DNA of 24,022 nt from a virus, in IMG/VR virus record IMGVR_UViG_3300035670_001227, positions 1 to 24,022 of that record. The stretch is one strand, 5' to 3'. Under the pieces are notes generated by a model. It did no database searches, had not been told where the DNA came from, and worked only from the letters and a program-made list of their open reading frames with translations. Below, in pieces: positions 8,408-15,313 of this stretch. A program made the translations under genes and the position numbers. Each line of letters starts with the position of its first letter. Position 1 is the stretch's first letter.

Positions 8408-9172
8408 ATGGATCTTCTTAACTTCGTTTCAATGGCGACAAAGAGGAGATCCGACTACTTCTCTCAAGCCAAAACTCTAGCACGAAAATACAAAGAGCAA
8501 CCCCGTCTGGAAGAGCGGATGAAGGTAGAGTCACTTGGCCTGGTAAAAGGACTCCGAGACAAGCTAATGAAGTGGGAGGAGTACGAGCGAACAATGCTTG
8601 ACAAAACTCTCACTTCGGCACTAGCCTCTGTAATTCTTGGGGCGAAATCGAATAAATCCAACGAGAGGATGGAGAGAGCATGGCCCGTAATTGTAGGCGA
8701 CATGCTTCCACCTCTTACCAAATTTTTAGCAGAGACTAAAGAATATATCGAATCCGGTGTTTTGCGCCTGGGGGATCAAACCGTAGAATTTGCGGACAAC
8801 GGTCTTCTGGGTGTGATTCCTGGAGCAGTCGATCTCGAAGCCGACGAGCTTGAGGGGGAAAGTCCCGAAGAGGAAGGAACCCAAGAAGCAAAGCAGCAAC
8901 GAGCCCAAGGCCGAACTTGGCCTTCCCTCTCGGAGAGAGTTTCCCGATATCTGGCAACTCCCACCTTCACCTTTTTTGCCCTTGGCGAATACCTGGCATC
9001 TCGAGACATGGGATTCAAGGAAATGCGCAGAGTTGCAACCAAAGACAAAAAGGTTTGCGCAGACTGTAAAAACTTCGGCGAACAAGGTTGGGCTCCAATC
9101 GGTGAGCTCCCAATGCCTGGCAAAGGGTGTCGTTGTTACGACCGTTGCCGGTGTTACGTGGAATACCGTTGA
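8408..9172 (+). CDS. Minor head protein, Mu gpF / SPP1 gp7-like C-terminus
   Basis: This is probably a minor capsid or head morphogenesis protein. The 254-residue protein begins with a charged helical region (to about residue 130), then an acidic linker (LEGESPEEEGTQEAKQQRAQ). Its C-terminus, VATKDKKVCADCK with ELPMPGKGCRCYDRCRCY, is close to the end of Mu gpF-like proteins, which have a D-x-x-V-C-x-x-C and a final LP-x-H-x-N-CRC. Cysteines at 217, 220, 241, 243, 247 and 249 could bind a metal. The usual His of the family motif is missing. The position between protease-scaffold and capsid genes fits. The ATG is preceded by GAGGTAG at eight to two bases. The N-terminal half is unrecognised. 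Confidence 0.65.
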   Translation: MDLLNFVSMATKRRSDYFSQAKTLARKYKEQPRLEERMKVESLGLVKGLRDKLMKWEEYERTMLDKTLTSALASVILGAKSNKSNERMERAWPVIVGDMLPPLTKFLAETKEYIESGVLRLGDQTVEFADNGLLGVIPGAVDLEADELEGESPEEEGTQEAKQQRAQGRTWPSLSERVSRYLATPTFTFFALGEYLASRDMGFKEMRRVATKDKKVCADCKNFGEQGWAPIGELPMPGKGCRCYDRCRCYVEYR

Positions 9173-9189
9173 GGGTAAAAACACTTAAC
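9173..9189 (+). promoter_or_regulatory. Intergenic GGGTAAAA motif, copy 3
   Basis: GGGTAAAAACACTTAAC starts directly after the TGA of the gpF-like gene and lies 43 bases before the decoration candidate's ATG. A related GGATAAAATC lies nearer that ATG (about 9207). Confidence 0.5.
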
Positions 9190-9215
9190 TCCTTTCACTC
9201 ATTTAGGATAAAATC

Positions 9216-9683
9216 ATGGCTACTAATGCAGGTCCCGTTTACGGAAAGCAGTACATCCGTTACGCCGAGTCTTTCCAAGCCGTCACCGACGACCAGTCCG
9301 GTGGTGTTGGCACCGTGGAAATCGGCGAGTTTCGTGCCGTTTCCGCCGCAACCTGGGCTCCCTTCAACAGCGGCATCTACGCAGCTCCCGCTGACGCTTT
9401 CACCGTTGCTCCCGCCACCATTCTGGGTGTGAACCAGGCCTACATGCCTACCGCAACCGCTAGCCCCCAGACCAACCGTGCCATCACCGTGGCTACCTCT
9501 GGTCTGCTGCTGATGGAAGCCGAGCCCGGCTCAACTCCTGTTGTCAACACTGCCCTCAAAGTCAATGGCGTGGGTCAAGCCTCCTCCGGTGGCACCGCTG
9601 TGACCAAAGACGGCACCGAGCCCACCGTTCGTGAGATCATCACCATCGGCGGTCGCACACTGGCACTCGTTTCGTTCACCTGA
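9216..9683 (+). CDS. Putative capsid decoration protein
   Basis: A 155-residue, Ala/Thr/Val/Gly-rich, beta-type protein with no transmembrane segment and no cysteine. Its place directly before the major capsid gene, its small size and a codon choice as biased as the capsid's (CGT, GCC, ACC, CTG) fit a highly expressed head decoration or stabilisation protein. Short patterns such as VGTVEIGEFRAVSAATW and SGLLLMEAEPGSTPVVNTAL are reminiscent of DUF2190/lambda D-type head proteins, but I cannot assign a family by sight. AGGA lies seven to ten bases before the ATG. Confidence 0.55.
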   Translation: MATNAGPVYGKQYIRYAESFQAVTDDQSGGVGTVEIGEFRAVSAATWAPFNSGIYAAPADAFTVAPATILGVNQAYMPTATASPQTNRAITVATSGLLLMEAEPGSTPVVNTALKVNGVGQASSGGTAVTKDGTEPTVREIITIGGRTLALVSFT

Positions 9684-9770
9684 TAATTAACGCTTGGCTG
9701 GGCATCCTCCGGTGTAAGCCCCAGCCCTGTGTGCACACATTTGAAGACGTAAAATCGGAGTTTTCCTCCC
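9684..9770 (+). promoter_or_regulatory. Structured leader of the capsid gene
   Basis: This 87-base leader lacks the GGGTAAAA motif but is rich in symmetry. GGCTGGG (9696-9702) pairs with CCCAGCC (9720-9726). TGTGTGCACACA (9728-9739) is a perfect 12-base palindrome. GGAG (9757-9760), the only Shine-Dalgarno candidate, can pair with CTCC (9766-9769) just before the start codon. The arrangement suggests mRNA stability or translation control of the capsid gene; this is inferred from base pairing only. Confidence 0.4.
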
Positions 9771-10823
9771 ATGATGAATCTTTCCGCAACCTATGCGGGT
9801 GTAGATCCTATTCTGACTACACTGGCACAAGGTTTCATGCTGCCGGCGACCAACATCGCCAACTTCATTGCTCCCGTTGTTGACACCCCGACCCGTGCTG
9901 GCCGGATCCTGCGCTTCGGCAAAGAGCAATTCGCCATCAACGACTTCCGTCGTGCGTATGGCACCAACATTCCTTACGTTCAAAGCCGTTACGACTCCGA
10001 GCCTTATGCTCTGGAGCAAGAAGTCGTGGCTTGGGAACTGCCGGAAGAAGTCATTGAGAACGCTGGCGAAGGTCCTGCTCAGGTTGACCTGCGTGCGATC
10101 GAAACTCGCAACGCCATGTCCCGCCTGATGAATGCTTACGAGTATACCGTGAGCCAGGCTGTGACCGTCACCGCTACCTACAACCCTTTCGAGCCTAACA
10201 CCGGTGCTGGTGCTCAGGACGGCCTGGGCTTCACCTCCTGGGGTGCTTTCTCCACCGCTTACAGCTCTGCTGCTGGCCCTTCTGCTTGGTCCTCCAGCAC
10301 CTCGAACCCTATCGAGGACATCCTGACCCTGAAGCGTTCGGTTGCCAACCAGATCGGTATCCGTCCCAACTCCATGGTCGTCGGTACCGCCGTGTTCGAC
10401 CAACTGCTGACCAACAGCGCGATCCTTGAGCGTATCAAGTACACCACCGCTGACAGCATCGACACCGACATGCTGGCCCGTTACTTCGGTCTCGAGCGTG
10501 GTCTGCGTGTGGCTGAGGGTCGTTATCTGGCCAACGACGGTCAGCTGCTGCCCGTGTTCCCTGAGAATGGCATCCTGCTGTTCTACAGCCCCAACGGTGC
10601 TTCTGACTCCGTGATGCCTGCCGGTGGTGCTAATGCCGCTACCCCCGCTTTCGCTTACACCTACCAGCTGACCGGCACTCCTGCCGTTCGTCCTGAGTAC
10701 TACATCCGTGAGCGTCGCGTGGTTCGTGCTGAAATCACTGTTGAGCGTGTGGTCAACCTGGTTGGCCTGGGTGCTTCTGGTCTTATTGGTTCGGGCGCGA
10801 TGATCACCGACATCCTGTCCTGA
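9771..10823 (+). CDS. Major capsid protein
   Basis: This is the main shell protein, probably of HK97 fold. It has 350 residues. MLPATNIANFIAPVVDTPTR near the N-terminus, ETRNAMSRLMNAYEYTVSQA in the middle, and IGIRPNSMVVGTAVFDQLL (from about residue 195) followed by LERIKYT are typical of the lambda E/BcepC6B-like capsid group. In that group a P-N-x-(M/L)-V-x-(G/S)-x-x-V-(F/W) strand precedes a helix and an E-R-I-K-Y-T. The codon bias is the strongest in the window (Arg almost always CGT, Leu CTG), matching the expected high expression. Two ATGs in tandem (9771, 9774) are possible starts. It follows protease, minor head and decoration genes, the normal order. Confidence 0.85.
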   Translation: MMNLSATYAGVDPILTTLAQGFMLPATNIANFIAPVVDTPTRAGRILRFGKEQFAINDFRRAYGTNIPYVQSRYDSEPYALEQEVVAWELPEEVIENAGEGPAQVDLRAIETRNAMSRLMNAYEYTVSQAVTVTATYNPFEPNTGAGAQDGLGFTSWGAFSTAYSSAAGPSAWSSSTSNPIEDILTLKRSVANQIGIRPNSMVVGTAVFDQLLTNSAILERIKYTTADSIDTDMLARYFGLERGLRVAEGRYLANDGQLLPVFPENGILLFYSPNGASDSVMPAGGANAATPAFAYTYQLTGTPAVRPEYYIRERRVVRAEITVERVVNLVGLGASGLIGSGAMITDILS

Positions 10824-10851
10824 TTAGGAAAGGAAATAAGGAGGTGTTATC

Positions 10852-11295
10852 ATGGCTATTCTTCGCCCAATCACAAAGGCTCAATACGAAGTGAGTTTCA
10901 CCGCTCTTGGCGGTCCTACGTTCACTTCTCTGTTTACCACTTTTAGTGGAATTAACGATTCCTCTGATAGCAGCACCTACGCCAACGGTACAGGCAACCG
11001 TCTGTATCACGTTGTGGGTCCTCGGACCGCTGACAACGTTACTCTCGGCGCTCCATACGATCCGTCGATCTTCAAGGCTCTTGAGCAATTCTGGATCGAC
11101 TATAACTGCGAACCCATCACTATTACAGTCACCCCCCGTGATTGTACTGGTCAAGGTTCTGCTCCTACCGGTGGTCAATACACTTGCTATGAGTGTCAGT
11201 TCGTGAGCATCACGACTGCTGACGTTGACCGTGAGAGCGGCGACGTTCAGACGATTGAAGTGGAGTTTACGGTAAATTATTTCGATAGGACCTGA
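10852..11295 (+). CDS. Tail tube protein candidate
   Basis: Likely the inner tube subunit of the contractile tail. The 147-residue protein has the pattern of phage tube proteins: an N-terminal beta segment, LYHVVGPRTADNVTLGAPYD, then a helix FKALEQFWIDYN, then alternating strands ending in VQTIEVEFTVNYFDR. This resembles the T4 gp19-type layout, in which a segment for the charge on the strand precedes a long helix and a C-terminal beta hairpin. Four cysteines (in NCEP, RDCT, TCYEC) are unusual for a tube. AAGGAGGTG (10838-10846) is a near-perfect Shine-Dalgarno sequence. The gene lies more than 7 kb from the sheath gene rather than next to it. A head-tail completion protein is the alternative. 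Confidence 0.6.
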   Translation: MAILRPITKAQYEVSFTALGGPTFTSLFTTFSGINDSSDSSTYANGTGNRLYHVVGPRTADNVTLGAPYDPSIFKALEQFWIDYNCEPITITVTPRDCTGQGSAPTGGQYTCYECQFVSITTADVDRESGDVQTIEVEFTVNYFDRT

Positions 11296-11316
11296 GTAAA
11301 CTATTTAGAGTTTACT
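11295..11316. repeat. Perfect 8-bp inverted repeat after the tube gene
   Basis: AGTAAACT (11295-11302) and AGTTTACT (11309-11316) are exact reverse complements around a six-base spacer, followed by TTCTTTT. It may be a weak terminator for the tube transcript or a protein binding site. Confidence 0.6.
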
Positions 11317-11335
11317 TTCTTTTATCGACACTATA

Positions 11336-11360
11336 ATGCCTCCGAAAGGGGGCATTTTTT
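11336..11360 (+). terminator. Intrinsic terminator abutting the endonuclease start
   Basis: ATGCCTCC (11336-11343), loop GAAA, then GGGGGCAT (11348-11355, one G-T pair) and a T run that ends directly before the ATG at 11361. It would end transcription from the capsid-tube genes. The AGGGGG in its 3' arm (11347-11352) is also the only ribosome binding site candidate for the endonuclease. Confidence 0.8.
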
Positions 11361-11876
11361 ATGATTACGTATACTGCTACCAACACAAAAAATGGCAAGT
11401 TTTACATTGGGTCTGCCAAAGATTACTGTAACTACATGAACAGGAGGGGCAACCATCACGTCGGTAACCCCTATAATGACTTTCGCAAAGACCTTCAAAC
11501 AGACCCCCTAGCATTTGAGTGGGAATATTCTGAGGACGACAGTGATGAAAGGGATTTTGAGGCAGCCTTGCTAGCAATCTATGTCGGCAATAAGTGGTGT
11601 TATAACCTCCGTAAAGAGGATCGCCTCACATCAGAAACCGCTTCGTTGGCGAATAAATCTCGTAAAACCACTGCCAGAAGTGAGGAGTGCCGGAGAAAAA
11701 TGAGTGAAAGTGCTCGCAAACCCGAAGCAAATCCCCCACACAAAAAAGAAGCACAACGGGAAGCAATGCGAAAAACATCTCTAAATAAATCTCCTTGCCC
11801 CGATTGTGGACTTATGCTTGGACCCGGAAATATGAGCAAGCACCGAAACGGCAAGCGATGCCCCGGAAATTTGTAG
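11361..11876 (+). CDS. GIY-YIG homing endonuclease with C-terminal zinc finger
   Basis: A free-standing GIY-YIG nuclease of 171 residues, expected to cut phage DNA lacking the gene and spread by repair. ITYTATNTKNGKFYIGS (residues 2-18) gives the GIY and YIG strands. Arg28/Arg29 and Glu67 are plausible catalytic residues. Residues about 105-120 (ARSEECRRKMSESARK) resemble a NUMOD-type DNA-binding helix. Cys146, Cys149, His161 and Cys167 form a C2HC zinc-finger pattern (CPDCGLMLGPGNMSKHRNGK then RC). Codon use is mixed and base composition more AT-rich than the virion genes, as expected for a later arrival. Its start directly follows a terminator T-run, so expression needs read-through and opening of the hairpin. 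Confidence 0.88.
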   Translation: MITYTATNTKNGKFYIGSAKDYCNYMNRRGNHHVGNPYNDFRKDLQTDPLAFEWEYSEDDSDERDFEAALLAIYVGNKWCYNLRKEDRLTSETASLANKSRKTTARSEECRRKMSESARKPEANPPHKKEAQREAMRKTSLNKSPCPDCGLMLGPGNMSKHRNGKRCPGNL

Positions 11877-11880
11877 GTGA

Positions 11881-11896
11881 GGGTAAAACCAAGTAA
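11881..11896 (+). promoter_or_regulatory. Intergenic GGGTAAAA motif, copy 4
   Basis: GGGTAAAACCAAGTAA lies five bases after the endonuclease stop and before the next baseplate-region gene. After removal of cassette 1 it would directly follow the tube gene stop. As the junction behind a terminator, it supports the idea that the motif restarts transcription. Confidence 0.5.
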
Positions 11897-11900
11897 CGAA

Positions 11901-12476
11901 ATGGCCGCCCGTCAAGGTATGAGTAAGACCACATTTAGTTCAGGAGTAATTGTTACCTCTGAGTTCCTGAACGGCTTTCAACAAATTTATTTTGACGGGC
12001 AGGATCTAGATCATCACTATCCTCCGCTCGGCCTTAATTCACTGGTGCGCACTGGCCCAAACGGCCTAGACGTAGCCTACGTTTCTCTCACTACAAACCA
12101 ACCGGAACTGGACTCTTCGGGAAAGCTGGTTAGCGGCGTCCCGATTAGCGGAACGAAGGTTGTTACTGGCGTCTGGAACTTCGGATATGATCCGCTCCAG
12201 GTTGGAAATCCCGCAAACGTCCGAGAATACGCCCCGAAGAGTTTTACGACCAACGACAAGTTTTCTTTTGCTAACGGAGTTCCGGCCCCAACTCCGTCTC
12301 AAAAGTTCGCTGCACTTGCGTCTGAAGACATTGTAACCAAAGAAGTTGTTGAGCAATGGGTTCAATATCTTTTCGATACCCAAAACGTCGACAATGGCAT
12401 TTACTACTCCGCCACCAACCCTACTTGTGATAACTACGGGGTGGCCGGCAGCTCCGACACAATCTGTCCTGCCTGA
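11901..12476 (+). CDS. Unknown virion-region protein
   Basis: Not recognised. It is about 191 residues from ATG 11901. Other possible starts are GTG 11877, which would place the GGGTAAAA motif inside the coding region and is less likely, and ATG 11919. None has a convincing Shine-Dalgarno sequence. The protein begins with SKTTFSSGVIVTSEFLNGFQ, a pattern common at the N-terminus of small phage fibre or baseplate-associated proteins. It continues as mixed beta sequence rich in Asn, Gly and Ser, and ends with two cysteines. It sits immediately before the gp6-like gene, so a baseplate or fibre-attachment role is likely. Confidence 0.6.
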   Translation: MAARQGMSKTTFSSGVIVTSEFLNGFQQIYFDGQDLDHHYPPLGLNSLVRTGPNGLDVAYVSLTTNQPELDSSGKLVSGVPISGTKVVTGVWNFGYDPLQVGNPANVREYAPKSFTTNDKFSFANGVPAPTPSQKFAALASEDIVTKEVVEQWVQYLFDTQNVDNGIYYSATNPTCDNYGVAGSSDTICPA

Positions 12477-12487
12477 GGAGGTAAACT

Positions 12488-15313
12488 GTGCCTAGATACG
12501 CCCCTCTGCCCTCAGTCTCCATCGACCCTCGGAACGAGGCGCAGATCGTTCAGCAGGCTTCGCAAAGGGTTTATGAGGCCTCCGGCCAAACGCTTAATGA
12601 CTTTTCTGCAGGAAACCCGCTTGCCGCTCTTCTCGAGGGACAAGCATTCGCACAGGGAGAATTTCTCTTCTGGGCAAACCAGCTTCCTCAATCAATCCTG
12701 CTTGAATGGATCGGCCCATTTCTGGGGGCAATGCGACGGCTGGGGACCCCCGCTGTTGCCCGCCTCCTCGTTACGATTCCGTCCTCAAGCACGATCTTTA
12801 CGATCCCTGAAGGTACGGCATTTACCACAAACCCGGATTTAACGGGTGGTGAGGTTTTTTCGTTCGTTACCTCAACCGAAACGGTCATTCCGGCTGGGGA
12901 GTCCAGTGCGTTTATTTCTGTCGCCTCTCAGTATGTCGGTGCGATCTATAATGCACCCTCGAATTCCATTACAGGTATTCCAGCAATCAACCTTGATGGA
13001 ATCACGGTTACAAACCCTCAACCCGCCTCTGGCGGTAGCGACGTTGAGACCTACCAGGAAGTTCAGGAACGTTTTTTCACCCTTATTCGCCGCCGCAATC
13101 CTGTAAGTGCGGAGGATTGGCAGGACTTTTTTACGGACTTTTACGGAGTTGGCACGCAAACTTCCGTGCAACCGAATCGCCCAAACCGTGGAACCTATAA
13201 CTATCTTTCCGACTACCTGAAGCCGAACGGTCAGGTTTCCTTCTTTGTTCTCGGACCCAACGGGGTCGAGTTGAACGAAGAGCAGCTTCTGCGTGGACAA
13301 AAAGTTATAAATTATTCTGTCCCAGTCGAGAACCAAGCCCACCTGTATCCAATCACGTTGAGCCAGGTTCAATACGACATTAAGCTTGAGGTTGACACCG
13401 GGGGAGTTTTTGCGAACGACCTGAAGGACACTTCTCTCAACTTTCGAGACAGGCTATTTCAAATTCTGCTTCCTGGGAATGTTTTCCCCGCCACCACCAA
13501 CCCTACGGTGAGTGATGTCGACGCAGCTTTTTATCAAACCTTTGACTCAAACACACGTTTTGTAGATCCGCACATCGAGGCGAGTGCAGCATACAACACA
13601 CCTCCGCTCCTCGAGGCTGGCGCAGCAACATACACAAATGTTTTAAACTTTTCGTCGAAAGGCAGTCTCTTGACTGCAGGAGACCTGGTTCAGACAACCC
13701 TGCCGGTGTCTATTTTCTATCCGGTTCTCACAGACTTTACTCCCTATTCCTCAGACAAGAAAGATCAAACAGTCTATGGAAACTTGGAGCTTCAGCAGAT
13801 AACCCGTCTGGTCCCGGGCAATTACTCCAAGGGCCAGGTTTGCTATTGGGATCTTGCCGACGGTGGGGATGGGGAGCTCCACATCGTTCTCGAGAATCTC
13901 ACAATTGGGTCTCAGAATGACGTTTCGACGGACATTTCAAAAGGAAAAATTACAGGGGCAAAGACGTACTCTCCCTGGATTGTTGGAAACAGCTACATTG
14001 CTACGACAGGTTCGCTGTACAGCCCGGAAATAGTTGAGTATGACTATGTTTCCGGAGACGGTCAGTTCATCCCTGATCCTTCCTCAACGGTGCCATTGAA
14101 CAAGCGTCCTGGCGCTTTTGCCTGGATTGTAAATCAAAACTTCACACTTCAACCGTCGACAAACGACATCACCGGTGCCCAGGCAGCAAACCTTCTGGGT
14201 TCTCCTGTAACACCGAAAGTTTTGGTCCCCGGTCAGTCTTATTCTGCGGGTGACTGGGTTCAAACCCGGCAGATCGGTTCCGGACCAAATCCGAAGGTAG
14301 ATCCGTATTACGACTACGTTGATACACGACTGGGTGTGGTTACAAAGTACGCAAAGGTAATTAACTCTTTTGTCTATGTTCCGGACGGTCAAACTGTCAG
14401 CACATACTTCGACGACTTGGTGGAGCAAGGGACCATTCAGGAGATTATCACTCAAAATGGTGATAAGGGTTTGCCAGTATCTCGGTACAAACCCCGTTTC
14501 CCGGTTTTGACGTATTTGGAGTATCGTTCCGACGCAATGGGAGACCCTGAGTATTACATTGCCACAAAGGATTTCACACCTACGAGCACAGTGGCTCAGG
14601 ACATGGTTGATCAGAAACTTATTTATAAACTTTACATCAACCCAACTCAGAGTGTTGAGTTTCTCAACGGTCTTTCCTCCGGCACAGTCAAAAACACCAC
14701 AAGGATGTTCCGTTTCTTTAAGGGAGATCGGACTTTCTTCCGGCAAGGTTCAAAAGTCATCTCCTACACAGCAACCACCAACGTTCACCCTCTGTTCGAA
14801 TTCTATGTTTACAAGGAAAACGGGGTGTTTGTTGAGACAGAGACATATGTGACAGGTCAGTTTGAGTCACTGAGTTACATTCCCTTTTTCAATCCCACGT
14901 ACATTCAGTACTCCGAGGACACAATCCTGGATGAGGACGGCAGGAATCTGTACCGGGTGATGAGGGCATTCACTCCGCAGGAAACCGTGGTGAACTGGAC
15001 GAGCACAACTGTCACAAACACCGCCAGAATTGAGGAGTACGGGGGGAACCTTCTCAGGTACGTAGACAAGTATTCTTGCGAACAAGACATCCTTTCTCAG
15101 CTTGGTAAAGACATCTCCGCAGTAAAATTAGGTGTGGCAAGCATCACGCTGGTTCCAAAAGGTGGCCGAGGCTTCTCCAACTCTCGAGAAGAGGTCAAGT
15201 TCGTGTGGGAAAATACGGACACCCTGAACGAGGTGCCCCAACTATCCTGGTTCTCTGGAACGGGATTCCCTTACACACCTCCCGTCTACGGTGAAGGAAC
15301 GTTGAAACTATGA
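12488..15313 (+). CDS. Baseplate wedge protein, gp6-like (Baseplate_J)
   Basis: This is a major wedge protein of the baseplate, equivalent to T4 gp6 / P2 gpJ. It has 941 residues (T4 gp6 has 660). The family signature is clear in residues about 80-300: TIPSSSTIFTIPEGTAFTTN, an ETVIPAGESSAFISVASQ strand, GAIYNAPSNSITGI and the diagnostic VTNPQPASGGSDVETYQEVQ leading to an R-F-F-T-L-I-R-R-R helix. The C-terminal half contains stretches like VPGNYSKGQVCYW and VPGQSYSAGDWVQ that resemble small W-x-x-G-x-x-Y-x-x-G-D-x-V carbohydrate-binding modules. GTG 12488 has a strong AGGAGGT upstream, overlapping the previous stop. The stop overlaps the next start. Confidence 0.85.
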   Translation: MPRYAPLPSVSIDPRNEAQIVQQASQRVYEASGQTLNDFSAGNPLAALLEGQAFAQGEFLFWANQLPQSILLEWIGPFLGAMRRLGTPAVARLLVTIPSSSTIFTIPEGTAFTTNPDLTGGEVFSFVTSTETVIPAGESSAFISVASQYVGAIYNAPSNSITGIPAINLDGITVTNPQPASGGSDVETYQEVQERFFTLIRRRNPVSAEDWQDFFTDFYGVGTQTSVQPNRPNRGTYNYLSDYLKPNGQVSFFVLGPNGVELNEEQLLRGQKVINYSVPVENQAHLYPITLSQVQYDIKLEVDTGGVFANDLKDTSLNFRDRLFQILLPGNVFPATTNPTVSDVDAAFYQTFDSNTRFVDPHIEASAAYNTPPLLEAGAATYTNVLNFSSKGSLLTAGDLVQTTLPVSIFYPVLTDFTPYSSDKKDQTVYGNLELQQITRLVPGNYSKGQVCYWDLADGGDGELHIVLENLTIGSQNDVSTDISKGKITGAKTYSPWIVGNSYIATTGSLYSPEIVEYDYVSGDGQFIPDPSSTVPLNKRPGAFAWIVNQNFTLQPSTNDITGAQAANLLGSPVTPKVLVPGQSYSAGDWVQTRQIGSGPNPKVDPYYDYVDTRLGVVTKYAKVINSFVYVPDGQTVSTYFDDLVEQGTIQEIITQNGDKGLPVSRYKPRFPVLTYLEYRSDAMGDPEYYIATKDFTPTSTVAQDMVDQKLIYKLYINPTQSVEFLNGLSSGTVKNTTRMFRFFKGDRTFFRQGSKVISYTATTNVHPLFEFYVYKENGVFVETETYVTGQFESLSYIPFFNPTYIQYSEDTILDEDGRNLYRVMRAFTPQETVVNWTSTTVTNTARIEEYGGNLLRYVDKYSCEQDILSQLGKDISAVKLGVASITLVPKGGRGFSNSREEVKFVWENTDTLNEVPQLSWFSGTGFPYTPPVYGEGTLKL

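Larger units (their letters stand above)
11293..11881. mobile_element. Homing endonuclease cassette 1 (inferred limits)
   Basis: TGAG occurs at 11293-11296 and 11878-11881. Deleting one copy and everything between joins the tube gene stop TGA directly to GGGTAAAACC, the same junction seen at 9170 and 23258. The cassette holds a palindrome, a terminator and the GIY-YIG gene. A four-base repeat can arise by chance, so the limits are tentative. Confidence 0.4.

Noticed and set aside
11877-11900. GTG 11877 as start of the gene at 11901
   Set aside because: It would put the recurrent GGGTAAAA motif within coding sequence, unlike the other six copies, and has no better ribosome binding site.
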